The translations under genes were made by a program, and so were the position numbers. 63,744 nucleotides of DNA from assembly GCA_009760855.2 (NCBI GenBank), contig WPIO01000380.1, positions 1 through 63,744 of the forward strand, written 5' to 3'. Below the pieces are notes generated by a model. That model was given only the letters and a program-made list of their open reading frames with translations, was not told the DNA's origin and made no database searches. Source of the stretch: Cristatella mucedo (taxonomy: Eukaryota > Bryozoa > Phylactolaemata > Cristatellidae). Shown piece by piece: positions 30,814 through 43,125 of this stretch; the first letter of the stretch is position 1; each line of letters begins with the position of its first letter.

Positions 30814-33800
30814 CTACAATTAAAGCATCAAAAAGCACGTCGTTTTAGTAATTTGGATGTAACTTTTTAACTTCCTCTTGTACTAGCGAGGACCGTCGGC
30901 CACAAACCATTGGCTGGCGTCTGCAATTTCTATTTTTTGCGGCTATCAATTTGCTGTCGAAATTGAAATGTCACATCACTGCAATGCAGACGTCAGAATG
31001 ACGTGAAGATACCACGTGGTTCATTACTAATAGCTATGGCTGCTTCCATCCAGCTGCTACTGTAAGAGGCTTATAGCGTAAGCATGCCTCTAGTCCGTAC
31101 TTTTGCATTTTTTTCTACCTCTTAGGGCAGCAGTGACTCGTGTATAAATCCGATCTATCGAAGCATTTATTGCTAAATCAACAAAGCTTGATCTGCGTTC
31201 ATGACTTAATTTATACCAACTAAACCCAATAGGTGTCAAATATATGTCTCCTCAGAGATCTCCCTCCTTGTTTTTGCTACTACAGCCAATCTTGCCTGGA
31301 TTCACTCGCCACCAAACGGTCTAGTCAAGATTTGCACCAATTTTCCAGTGTGTAAATACGCAGGATGCAAACTAAGAATGAGTAATAAAAGTAAATGGAA
31401 AATGGTATAAAATGAGCTATAACTGGTAATAAACCAATCGCACGTGAGCTTGGGCTTGTGTAACGCGATCACTGAATGAAACCGGACCACGGAGCTGCAC
31501 AAATAAGAAAGTGTTGCAGATTTAGGTTTACTTGATAGAAAAATGATTTGTAAGCTCAGCTAAATGTATATTCCGAGCACTATTTAGCCCTCCCTAATGT
31601 TGGCAATTGGTTTCCTGCATCTTCCTCGATCGAAATCTCTGAAATGCTTTCTTTCAGTGTCGGAGCCAAGAAGAGGGAGGGCGAGACCGGCAAGATCTCT
31701 ATGTGGGCGGGGCTAAACCTAAAGTCATGGTAATATGATAACGCAGCATCATAGTTTTTATTCTACATTAACTCAGCAGTGGCTCATCAAGTGGAATTCA
31801 GATATAATTTTGTCGTCGGTGGGAGAGTAGAGGAATATGGGGCGGTCCAGAGCCCTGTCCTGTGGCAGACAGACATACGCCCAACTCTGCAGCCCTCTGG
31901 CTCTAAAACACTCGCTCAGCTAGCTCTCGGGCCTGCGCAAGTGATATTGTAGTCGGATACAGTCTAGCACATGCGCTCTCGTTGCCTTCATAATCTGGAA
32001 TGCAAGGGAAGGGAGCTCAGAAGGCAGCTCTCGGCGCCTTGGGCTCAGAAATTACTAGGATGATGGTTTGCGGATTTTCTAGATCTACAATGCTGGCAGA
32101 AAATCCAGCATGGACGACGCACGCGCTTTTGACTTTGCCCGTCGCACAGAATACTTTTAAAAACATGGCATTGTGTCTTTCAATGGGTCTCTCTAGCTGA
32201 CCATTTGACGAAGAAAACGAGTCCATTTTTAGCTCCTAGGCAAACTGCAATGCTTAATTCTGAATGAGAGAGCAACTAACTGTTACCCGCCGGGCAGTGC
32301 AGTCGATCAACAAATCTAACACTAGTGCGTTGATAGTGACGTTATCTAAAATACTAGAATTTCAGGTTGCCAGCGACTTAAAAGCATGAGAGAAGCTGTA
32401 AGCCATAAGAACACGCTTCTTCTAAATTGAATTAAAATGCGTTACCGCACAGGCGCATTGTTAATGAGAGCTACTTCCACTTGCCCGCCATCTTCATGAT
32501 TTGCCCTCGATCACTATCGAAGCAGCTTCAAAAATCATCTGCGATCTTCGTCTTTGTGTTGGCTATTCGCCCCGCTTTCACACTCCAAGCTCCCTCGCTG
32601 TTTGAAATTTCCAGCATTAATTGTCTCTATTATTTCGATCTTGTCACCAAAGGTAAACTCTTTTTGCCCAGTTGAGTTTGAAAACGGCTTGGCGAAGCTT
32701 GCACACTCCATACCTGGTTAATGCTGCACGCAGTGCCGCCAAAATAAGGATTCGACTGCTTCTAGATCTGCATTCATGTTTTCTCTATTCGTGCATCCGT
32801 CATCGACCGGCCAACTCCTCGCTCTCGAACAGTTAGTAACGGCGAGTCCACCAGAGACCCGAGCTCCTCCCGAATGCTACGAATATTTGTCCTATACGAA
32901 TCCCAGTCTCTTTTACCAACCGCAAACTAGGATTGAATGGCGGTCCTGGCGCTGCTTTAAAGACGATCGACTTTTTTCATTTAAGATACGAAAAACTTCT
33001 GTTTGGACTTTGGATGCTTTTTTCCATGGCTGCAGCCAGCTCGAAGTCCGCTCACTCTGCTGTCAGGACGTCACGTCTCGTCACGTGACCTGTCAGGACG
33101 TCACGTCTCCGACCGACAGCAGTAATTAAGCTGCGCCAGGTAATGCCGGCTCCGCTGACCTAGTCAGCAGCGCACATTTAGCTCACTTGGACTTCTCTGG
33201 GCAAATGGGCTGATATGCCGAGCAGACCGAAGCTCAGACGGAAGTAGCTCACAAGCAGGTAAAGTACGTCTCCGGGACCAGATCAGCACGAGCGTAGGAT
33301 ATGTGGCGCATATATACAGGTGAATTGGTGAAAGGTGCGCATCGGCAGTTTTCACAGGAACCGAAGGAGAGTGGCACTCTTGTACAGGTGGCACGTAAGT
33401 ATACGGGGCGCATTAACCATGTATGGCATTCATCAATGAAGCATTTTGGGGATCGGGTGGCAAGCTCTGAATTGTCGTCCTGAATATGCGATGCTAGGGA
33501 AGGAAAGGCGCATAAGTTGTTTTTTTTTAAATCTGTTGGCCTATTTTTGGACGTTTTCTCCGCTTAGATCCTGCCTATGTTCATGCATATAAGCCCTTAT
33601 CTGTGGTTATCACTTGTATAAGCTGCGCTCAATGTGCATATGACAGCTTCGTTCAATAAAATTCTGCATCTTGTAGGCAGCACAGCTGTGTGCTTCCGAG
33701 TATTTTTTCACAGATTTCGACATTAAGACGACTATGAAAGCTCATTGGAAATGCCGAGAAGCTTGTCAAAAAAAACACAGCCCCCCCCTTCTGCCAGCAT

Positions 33801-36173
33801 GTAGCTTTTTCCATTCCAGAGGCTACTCTCAAACGGTTGAGCGCCGCCTCTGTTCTTTGAAATAAGTATGGAAGTGCAAGTTTGAAGGAATACGTGTGTG
33901 TAGGTAAGCTAAAGAAGGAAAGGCGGATAATTTTCGTTAGAAATTTTTTGGCATCTTTTTAAGATTTCAGAGTACATTTCTAGCCAGACAATTCTTGTTC
34001 TGCCGGGGCAGATAGGTATAATAAAATAGCTAACATCTTTCATTCCGATTTCGGTCAAATCATCTTTCATGATTGTTTGTCTTTTAGCGAGCGCTTCGTG
34101 TTTTTCATATGACGTAATTAGCCTAATACCATTGGAATCTAATGGGCAGACTGATTACCTAGCACAGTAGCTGGATAGTCTCTTTAATTGGCACCACCAG
34201 ACCTTTCTGCAATGGCACCTATCAATCACCTGTAATTGCTATTTTCAGCAAATAAACTCTGCCGCATTTATTTTTGTTCTATTTACCCAGCCGGTTAAAG
34301 ATAAGGATAAATCTTTCAATAATTTCGGTGCATGAACTAATCTTTCACATCTATTTCACAGTTTGATGATAAAATCAAATTATAGTAACCTCTTTAGTAG
34401 GTTAAATTATTCTCTGAAGTTCAGATGGAGAAAATATTTTCAGATGATCATATCATATCGGGAGGTTTGTTTTGATCAAGTCGCACAACTTACCCCAGGA
34501 GGTGATGAAATCGTACAGTATATCTAGCACAGATTAGGAGTGATTGCCCTTTAAGTGATGGCAAATGCCCCGTAGACTAGCAGCCAAAATATAGCAGGAC
34601 AAACGTTCAACCATCACCCGCCCGGGCGAAGGCTGTTGCCCTGAATGTAGAAATGCAATGGAAAAAGTTAATAGTTTTTTGAGACTAAGAATTTAAAGAC
34701 TGATTACTGTAGTTTTAGCGATTGGTTCGTGGCATTTCCAAAGCCACAGACTAGAACACGCGTAGAGATTGCGAATACGTTACTGGCATTAGTCTTAATG
34801 AGCTCCAAAGTTTTCTTTTGCTGCGTATGCGGCCATTGCATCCAAATCTCTCGCTTTTGGAAGTTACTGATTTGAAGAAGTTCTGCTGCCTCTGCTGCCA
34901 TTCCACTCGCCCCTCCCGCTCTAGCCGCCAGTGGCTGCTACTCTGTTGTCTTCGCTGCTTCTGTTCTCACAGCTTTCACACTTCGGATCAATTCCCTAAG
35001 GATGCTATAGCTAATTTGTCTCCCTACATCGGCCTAGTTAAGCGTCACGTGTTCTGGCTTCAAGCTTCAAGCCAATTCAAATTTTTAGATTCTGCTCTGA
35101 ATTTAAATCACTTCTTTCTTCGTGAATGTTACAAGAGCTTATTATTCTGTCCAATATCTTCTCCGTAAACATTGCCAAATAAACTAGATTTTGTGTGAAA
35201 AGTTTTAATTTAATTATCAGCAGTTGAGACGGAGCAGTAAAAGATTTATTTGATGTATGGAAATATCGTGTCTTTGAGAAATATTTGGCCACTGTTACTA
35301 GCTTTGGGAATTAGTTCTCTTGCAGGGAGCTGTAAAGCAGAGGTATGTTTCTCTTACGAGGCTATAACAAACGATCTATAATTATCATCATAATCATTAT
35401 CGTACCAAGAGATCCAGAATTACAATCAAAAATATAAATATTAAATGGAGTTAAGATAAGAGGACTTACTGTCATGTATTTGCTAGTCAGCTACATTCAG
35501 AGTGACAGGTGGCGTTTGAAAAGAGCTTTTTCTAAATGCATGCAAAGCTTTAGCAATATTATTGTTTCCCCCCTCAACCCAGAAAATGTCTTTTAAGAGG
35601 CTAACAGTTAACTTACTATCATTTTGGAGGTTAACAACTAATCTCTCTTGTTCGCGACTTCTTGTCCAAGAAGAGCCTTTCTAGGGTTTATATACCATTC
35701 GGGTATTAGGAAGTGTGTTGAGATTTGCTTGTGAGCAATTACTGCGTCATCCAGTTGCCAAGTCTTTAATGTAATCGATTTAGGCGGTTGAAGTCGGTGA
35801 ACTCTTTCGTGTTAGTGCTACACATTGCAACTTGCAATAAGTTCTCAATGAAATTTGGCGAGCATGCGCTTGTCATCATTTTCAACAGACTTAAGATACT
35901 AAAATGTTTACCCGTGGCTGCAGATGGCAGTGTATGAGTCATTTGCTTATTCCGATTGGCTTGGTACTTTTCACGCAACCTCACTTATGCGGGAGCCTGT
36001 CTGAGCACACGTGACCACGGGCAAGTAGCAGCAGCAGCCCTCAGAGCCTGTCTGAGCGCGTGTGTCCGCAGGCGAGCAGCAATCGCTGCCGCCCGCAGCC
36101 CGCAGAGCACGCGAACGCAGCAGCTGCCGCCGCTGCTTTACTTGCAGTGAAAGCCACGTGACTGAACACTTAC
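30814..36173 (-). other. Intron inside CUB4
   Basis: About 5.4 kb, phase 2. No exon or named repeat was recognised. Near 33,058 a 17-bp segment, TGTCAGGACGTCACGTC, occurs twice about 31 bases apart. Near 35,995-36,115 a segment of about 50 bp starting GAGCCTGTCTGAGC is tandemly duplicated. Confidence 0.5.
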
Positions 36174-36345
36174 CTTGGGAAAGAACCTGCCACGTCGAAA
36201 TATGTAAAGTTGACGACCACTTGAGTTCTTTCATTTCCAAAGAAGATGTAGTGGCACTGAATGCTTCTGGGGTAGAGTCCGGGGAAATTCGGAGAAGAAA
36301 TGGTGCCCTCCATGGCATCAGTACTTGCATATATGAAGGTGCATC
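36174..36345 (-). CDS. CUB4 first-half exon
   Basis: Acceptor CACCTCGCGACAG, donor GTAAGT. Two bases complete a codon, then TGC begins CTFIYASTDAMEGTISSPNF, PGLYPRSIQCHYIFFGN and VVVNFTYFDVAGSFPR: the first two Cys, the SPNFPGLYP turn and the first strands of a CUB domain. 172 nt, two bases in and two out. A longer ORF in another minus frame overlaps it and is a shadow. Confidence 0.9.
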
Positions 36346-37667
36346 CTGTCGCGAGGTGATGAACAAAAGGAACCAGGTCACAAGCGGTACGGTATTTCTA
36401 GCATCGCTTCTTATGTCAGCCAAATCAAAAATATTCCTGTAACAATTGGCGCCTATATTGTCCGCACAATATCTTGCGCTTGACTTGAATTGCATAGCAA
36501 TTTATTTCGATCTGCTGCTCACATATGCACACATCTAGAATTCAGGTATATACGACAGCTCTTGCATGTCGCAAGGACAACAGGGAAACTTGGACGACTT
36601 TAACATAAGATAAAGCATATCCAAAAATTATCTCTTTTGGTATCGAAATATTTACACCTGCATTGATCACTCTTAGAACAAGTAGCAAAAGCGGCGACAA
36701 ATTTCTTTTGCAAAGCTTTTGATGCCAGTTGGTTTGACTGGGTTCGGATAGGGAAATTTAAACATGTATAGCTCTGCCAGAAAATAAGTAATGTCAGGGT
36801 AGATTCTAGCAAGAAAACTCAAACTTTACTGCCTCTTATGCAAAGGAAGACCGTTGGAGAAAATAAGAGTGGGTTTCTTTGGCAGAGAGAGTGAATTATT
36901 GCAGCTCTTCAGCTCTGCCGATGTGAAGCAATGACCTCCCGATCCTGGGGCTATGAATGACCTTGTGACCTGACCGATGGCGACCGCTGCTTAGCATTAC
37001 AGATTTAATAAGTGCACGTGACCTCCCGTTCCGTAAAATCGCAAGGACTTAAAGCGACAGCCGGCCCAAGCAGTAAGTTTTTGTCTCGGCATTATTACGA
37101 GGGGATATTGTTATGTCGAAGCATTCCAAGCTTGACATTGTCCTCAAAATTAATGAGCGTCACTGAAGAAAATTATACAAATGAATATACGCCATACAAA
37201 TTAATTATAATTTTAATAACTCCTGTTGGTTGTGTATGCCATCTACGTGCTTGGTTCCTTAGTGAAATATCCTAAATAGCCACACCAGCTCTTCAGTAAA
37301 ACCCTGCCTACTCTCAGCTTCTTAGCATTGAGAAAGGGCAGGCGTGCTTAGTTTGATACGAATACCGCAGCCAATTTGGTGCATTCATTTTTTACATTCC
37401 ATCGACACTTCAGCAGCTCATAGCAGCAGTTTTGCAGCCTTCGCAATGAGAGTTTACAGTAGGTAGAAAATTTTGCGACATGTCGCAATTGCCACATGGC
37501 ATTTTGTCTCACAGCACTGCACTGCATACCCATAAAACAGCGTATTTATTTCAAGGTTCTGTCGCTCATATTAGGTCTCTTCATTATATTTATATAACCT
37601 TCTTATCTAAATTTTCCCAATCACGATTTTCATGATTTCACCCGCTTTGCTGACTCAAGTCGCTGTG

Positions 37668-37835
37668 GTTTGGCCCAGGCGTTAAAGTTTTCACCTTTAA
37701 CGACCGAAGTCAATGCGAATGCATTTGAGGACCGAAGTCAAGGATTCGATCCCTGCCGCATACGTGAAGCCCCTTTACAAAAACTACTTTCTCTTAGGGC
37801 AATATAAAAAATGAATTATATACCTTTTGAGTCTC
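37668..37835 (+). mobile_element. tRNA-derived SINE fragment
   Basis: GCCCAGGCGTTAAAG, CACCTTTAACGACCGAAGTC, GGATTCGATCCCTGCCG (B-box-like) and GTGAAGCCCC, ending ATGAATTATAT. A better copy at 59,105 has the same order of blocks. Not a functional tRNA: no cloverleaf forms. Confidence 0.55.
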
Positions 37836-38508
37836 TTATCGGTGGTTCTCATAACCGTTCTCGAATTCATTGGAAGCTGCACGTCTAGTTCGTGTGCTCT
37901 CAAACCCTCCAACTAACTCCAGACAGATTTCTTGATATATTTTGACTTCTCGATGTCTAAATAAATATGCTAAACACCGGCCTTTTTCTTAAAGCGATTA
38001 AGTCAACCTCGTGAATATTTTGTGTGTGCTTATCCATGACGACCTTGTACGTTTCATAGCTGATAAATTTATATGCTTGCTCGCAAGCATGCGTACCAGC
38101 CTATATAGCAATTTAGATCTCATAGGCAGCTACATTTTTATTTTAGCCATATCCTATTGTTTTTAAAATGGTCTATTACTAATCTCTGGGCGGAGCTAGG
38201 ATTCAGTCTCAGAAGTGCGTGAAATCCACACCTACGCAGACTTCTTACTAGTTTGATGTATTCAACTCAGAGCCAAGCCAACAGAGGAGTAAAACAGGCA
38301 AACTGCTCACAGATTTGGCAAAGTTGCCTTTAAGTTACAGCAATTCCCCGTAGTCGTGGCTCCTGGCCCTAAGAACCTAACTCTTAAATGGTCGGCAAAA
38401 CATTAGTATCAACCGAATCACTCCGCCGCTTTTGTCGGAGCTTCAATCGCTCCCTTGAGACCGTAGAATTGTCTCTTCGCTTCTGTCCCTTTCACCCCCA
38501 GGTGGCCA

Positions 38509-38740
38509 TCAGCTCCTCGCGTGCTACTGCACGCGAGGAGCTGAAGTCAGGAGGAGTCATAAGGAGCAGAAGTCTTGAGGAGCAGAAGTCGTGAGGAGTG
38601 AAGGAGTCGTGAAGTAGTGACTTCATGAAGTCGTAAAGTCGTGAGGTCGTGAAGTCGTGAAGTCGTGTTTGAAGTAGTGAGTCGTGAAGTCAGGAGTCGT
38701 GAGGAGCAGAAGTCAGCTCCTCGCGTGCTGTAGCACGCTG
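38509..38740. repeat. Hairpin-flanked AAGTCGTG minisatellite
   Basis: A perfect inverted repeat with 16-base arms (TCAGCTCCTCGCGTGC and its complement) and a 4-base loop spans 38,509-38,544. It is followed by about 170 bp of short degenerate repeats built on AAGTCGTG and GAGGAGCAG. At the right end the AGCTCCTCGCGTGC arm recurs, then forms a shorter hairpin (38,723-38,738). Arm sequence therefore occurs at both ends. Confidence 0.8.
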
Positions 38741-39928
38741 AGCACCTACCTGTGCGCCTAGCCTTGCTTTCTCGTGCATTCTCGCATCGCCCGCATTCAG
38801 CTTCAGCCCGCTTCAGCATCTAGCCACCTTTCCCAAAAACCTCACGCTAAATTTAAATCTTGTAGTGACGCTGCCTTCAGCTCATTTGCAACGTAAGTCA
38901 TAGATTTGCTTCCAGGTACAGCACCTACCTGCAATGACCTTACTTTATTATTAATGACTCTGCTAAATACGCATCTGTAGCGCTCATCGTCTCTAATCGC
39001 TCCAGTAAATTGTAATTCTTTCATAAGTTATTTTAGCAATGCATGACTCAGTTCCAGTTACTAAAAAAAGGTCACACTAACCTGTGTCCAAGTGTGTCTT
39101 CTCGCATTCTTTATCAAGCTAATACTTACATGTTTTTTCAGACTTGTCTAAGCATGATACTGTATAGGTCACCAGTCTTCATTATTGATTCTATTGCATA
39201 GAGTTGTAAAGTGCATGGGTAGAAATTTATTTTTCTAGGAGTGCCATAAAATGGTACAGCGTTATTATTATACTTACAGTGCGGTTGTGGTTCGTGGTAG
39301 CTAGTTGGACCGCATTCAGTATTTTATTCGGCCTACTCTTGCGCTTTCAGCTTTGTGGTCGTTGGTTAGTAAAATGCTTCACACTTTCTATTATTTAAAA
39401 CGCAGATAACTTTTCAGGTTTTAGATTTGTTAGCATATCTTCAGTCGGTTTATTTTGCATCACGTGCCTTGGAGATTTACCAGCCTAAACTTAGTAAAAG
39501 AAGCAAAAGACTGACTGTAATATCAGCCCAAAACCAAGCTCGTCTAAGTAGCTAGTAGCATAACGCTTGAACATGACTTCATGTAAGTGCTATCTGCCAA
39601 AAAACCTTCTTTCTTTCTTTTTACACAAACATTTCTTACCAGACTTTCAGATGCAATATTAATGATACTAATTGCTACCCTACTATTCTCGACGCTTTAG
39701 CTTTATTAGAATTTAAAATTAATTAGAGAATATTTCGACCGTGGCGTAAAATTTCTGATTCTGTGGACCTGAAATTATGAGTTTGCCATCTTAGAGGTGC
39801 ATACCTTCTCCAGGTACTTGTCGTCCCGAATGGATGCCATAGTCTACAACGGTGGCTGACAGTTGAAACTTGTGAATCTGCATAAAAAATTCATAGATAA
39901 AAAGGAAGCAAGCAGGCGCCTCTACTAC

Positions 39929-40125
39929 CGCTCGAGAATTGGTAGCGCAATCTGAATCCGTCCGCTCTTGGGTTCGGTAGCACGGAGGATAGCTGCACGC
40001 GCATCCAATTGTTGCCGCTCATCAGCCTCGGACGCTGCTTCACGGAGCCACCGCAGTATTTAACCAGGTCCTCAACGTATGATGTTGACACCACCTGGAC
40101 GATTACACTGTCGACCGTGTCGCAC
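39929..40125 (-). CDS. CUB3 second-half exon
   Basis: Acceptor TATTTTCAAAG, donor GTAGTA. One base in, then TGC opens CDTVDSVIVQVV, KYCGGS and NWMRVQLSSVLPN, ending FRLRYQFSS. Third and fourth Cys of a CUB domain. 197 nt, one base in and one out, matching the other second-half exons. Confidence 0.88.
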
Positions 40126-41891
40126 CTTTGAAAATACCAAGGTCAGTAATGTCTTGGCTCAAACAAACGCGCGAGATTAATACCACAAAATTAATATTCA
40201 GTTCCAGACGTGTGAGCATGCATACTAGGTAAAGAAAACTAGCTAAACTATGATGCTGGTCTGTGCGCAATCCCGAGTATGTGTCTATTTTACTTACTAT
40301 TCTATTGCGTATCACTTTGCAGCAAATGTAAAGCGCCTAGAAAGAGATTAAGTTCTCTGAGGGCGCTTTATCAAGTGCAATATTATTATTATTATTATTA
40401 ATTGTATATTTAATTTGATATGTCTGGATATAAAAAATATATCTTTTCAGATATAGGGTGACTACAGGTCTTTTTGAATCGACACGGCAGCCGGTGAAAA
40501 TCTTTCCTTGGGCCATCTGCATTTTGCATTTACTTCCTATCCTGACGATTGGAACATGGTGTGATGAAATCTACGTCGTAGTTTGTACGATTTAGCTCAC
40601 AGGCATGATTTAGCTTTGAAGCTGACCACTTTTCAACATTGCGAATCTCTCTGTAATTATTCGAATATTAGTCTGCAAGTGTAAACATTGAGTCAGAAAA
40701 GGCCAGTAATTGCAGCTATTTTGTGCAAGTCTATGCTCAAAGGCTTGTCCAACGCATGGCCAATTCGTGCGCAATACAAAATCGCGTGACGGCAAACAGG
40801 TGAATGCAAACATGGCCGCCGTCAGCCTTTTGGCAGCTCGAGCTTCAAAGCTTTGAGCGTCGGAAAGTAAAGCATATTTGACTGGTAGCAAGCTAGGGTA
40901 TAGCACCTGCTAAACTCAACTGTCATATGGACCCGTCGGCTTTTTTTCAGCAACGGCTTCCGTAGCTGAAATTATTATTCGAAAGGCAAAACTGCTACCT
41001 TTCTAAAATTATTTCAGTGGATCCACTTTTTCCTGCTAAACTATCTCTCCGCTCGGGTCGAAGCTCGCAGCTTGTACACATCTGTACACGTCTGTGCATT
41101 TACAATTAGTTCAATTGCGAACGCACGAAAACAACGCATCTGACTTAGTGTCAGTGCTCGGCTTGAGCACGCGAGGAAACCGCTCTAAAATGTGGTAGCA
41201 AGAGCGATAGAACTCGGTTGCCTCATAAGATATGCGGAATGGCAACGTTTTCCGTTAGTCCAAGTTGCGGGTTTGTATTTTACCGATACGTAAAACTTAG
41301 TAGGTCGTAGCAGCTGGCCAAATCTCGTGTCATGCACATTCAAATCCCTTATACATAGCCCAAAAAAATCAGTAAATTACCGTTTGCTTAGACGAACTGA
41401 ATTCCTCCTTGCTTTTAGCCCAGACTGATTCAGAAGTACTCCTTAGCATGTGCTGCCGAATTATTTTAATGACTACCTTACGACAGTTCGGCATCAGGAT
41501 CGCATCTATTAGCCTAGCCCTAGCAATATGAGAGAACGTTGTGAATTCCGAAAGACAGTAGAGTGGTGAAATCGTCGTTTTATCTGACCGCGTTATGCTG
41601 GTATCAAACCTTCATGAGTACATGATTTAATAAATATTAATAGCAGCTCCGATTGTAACCGATAGATATTTCATGTACTATGCCTGCATTAGCCAGTTCG
41701 CTGCTGTCTTATACTGGCGGTTGGCGAATCCAGTGTCGCTATTATTGCATTGTCGATGTGTGGCTTTCTTCGGTGTGATCGAGAAATTGTGCAGTTTAAG
41801 CTTTGGTAAGCCGATGAACGCGTCGTTACAGTATTGTGGACGCTGAAACTGAACTGCTCAAACGAAACTGCAAGTTCTGAGCAATACTCAC
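40126..41891 (-). other. Intron inside CUB3
   Basis: About 1.8 kb, phase 2. It contains one LINE family-A 3' end (40,285-40,402); nothing else was recognised. Confidence 0.6.
40285..40402 (+). mobile_element. LINE family A 3' end fragment
   Basis: TTTGCAGCAAATGTAAAGCG, GAGATTAAGTTCTCTGAGGG, CGCTTTATCAAGTGCA and (ATT)n match the family-A LINE 3' end. Confidence 0.8.
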
Positions 41892-42093
41892 GAAGTGCCC
41901 TCGGTACCGCCTGCCCCAGAAGTATCTAGATCGAAATCCTCAAATTGGATGACAACTCTCTCGTCGCTTCTGGCGACAAAAGTAGTGGAGCACTGGCGAC
42001 CTGAATAATAGGGGTTCGGGTAGTTTGGGCTTGTCACGTAGCCCTGCAAGGCAGATGAACGCCAGTCCACGGTCCGATCGCAGCCAGGTACGT
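41892..42093 (-). CDS. CUB3 first-half exon
   Basis: Acceptor CTTCATTGTAG, donor GTGAGT. Two bases complete an Asp codon, then VPGCDRTVDW, GYVTSPNYPNPYYSG, RQCSTTFVA and VVIQFEDFDLD: a canonical CUB first half with two Cys, the SPNYPNPY turn and the FEDFDLD strand. 202 nt, two bases in and two out. Confidence 0.92.
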
Positions 42094-43022
42094 CTACAAT
42101 GAAGCATTGATTGATCTGTCGCGCATTTTGGTTCAGTAAGGGGATAGCCACGTCCAAAGTGATTGAGCAATAACATGTTGTAGCAGGCAAAAATTGCCCT
42201 AAAACATTAAAAACTAGCTCCAGTACGAAAGAAATGATTAGCTCATCAGTCATGAATTGTGGGAGGGAATCTTCCCTTCACTGCGCATGCAGATTCCCCC
42301 TGCCCCCTGCTCCTGTCCCCTGCTCTCTGCCCCCGAAACCCTCCTCCATATAATAAACAAGTTTTGAAGTTCTCAGCCGCACGCACCTATGACTACTCCA
42401 CATCGCCAGCGAATGGCCCAACTGAACAGTAATTCATAAACCTTTCGCAGATCACAGTCCCAGTCGCTTTTTGAACTGACCTTTAGAGGCACTTTCTGAT
42501 CTAGATTCTCGATTGTCATTTTGAGGATAAAGTTCCTTTAAAGTTCCCTCTGGCCCCTTTGATTTTGATTATTTGAAGCTTCGATATGTTTATGTACGGT
42601 AATTGAAACTGGCTCTAAATTTCTGTTCATTTCCACGCCAAAGCTTATCGATTCGATATCCTACATCTGAGTAATCTGAGTACGCCAAGCTAGTTAAATT
42701 CTGGAGAGCTATAATTTACCCGCTTCTATGCTCAGGCTGAAAACGTGATTTGGCGGAATGAAAATTCCAAATTCAAGCTGATTCTAGTTCGCGTGCAAAT
42801 AGTTGAGATCAGAGGATCCGTAGATAGATAGAGCTCACGTTACAATTAATCCGAGCAGCGAGAGTCGTGTTTTTTACTGGGCAAAGTGTTTCAACATCAT
42901 CCAGCACTCAAATCTCTCATTTAGGAATCCTTGATAACAGTCAAAAATTCACTCAGATTGACCCACTTATTACAGCTCAAATATTTAATGCACTCGTGCT
43001 ATTGTCTGAATCAAAGCCTGAA

Positions 43023-43125
43023 AAAAATTATATATTTGTATAGCACCTTCAGAGAACTTAATCTCTTTCTAGGCACTTTACATATGCTGCAAAGGAAGCA
43101 TGGTTGAATGGTTAGTGCCGTATTA
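43023..43125 (-). mobile_element. LINE family A 3' end fragment, reverse orientation
   Basis: TATAGCACCTTCAGAGAACT, AATCTCTTTCTAGGCACTTT and CTGCAAAGGAAGCATGGTTG are the reverse complement of the family-A 3' UTR. The (AAT)n tail is eroded. Confidence 0.7.

Larger units (their letters stand above)
36346..39928 (-). other. Intron between CUB3 and CUB4
   Basis: About 3.6 kb, phase 1. It holds a tRNA-type SINE fragment (37,668-37,835) and a hairpin-flanked minisatellite (38,509-38,740). Nothing else was recognised. Confidence 0.6.

Noticed and set aside
34818-35168. 116-codon Cys/Ser-rich plus-strand ORF
   Set aside because: No recognisable domain, antisense to a well-supported gene and inside its intron; probably chance.
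35971-36495. 174-codon minus-strand ORF
   Set aside because: Shadow of the CUB4 first-half exon in another frame; it lacks the CUB pattern.
38509-38740. CRISPR-like array
   Set aside because: The short repeats are degenerate, have no unique spacers of constant length, and lie in an animal gene intron.
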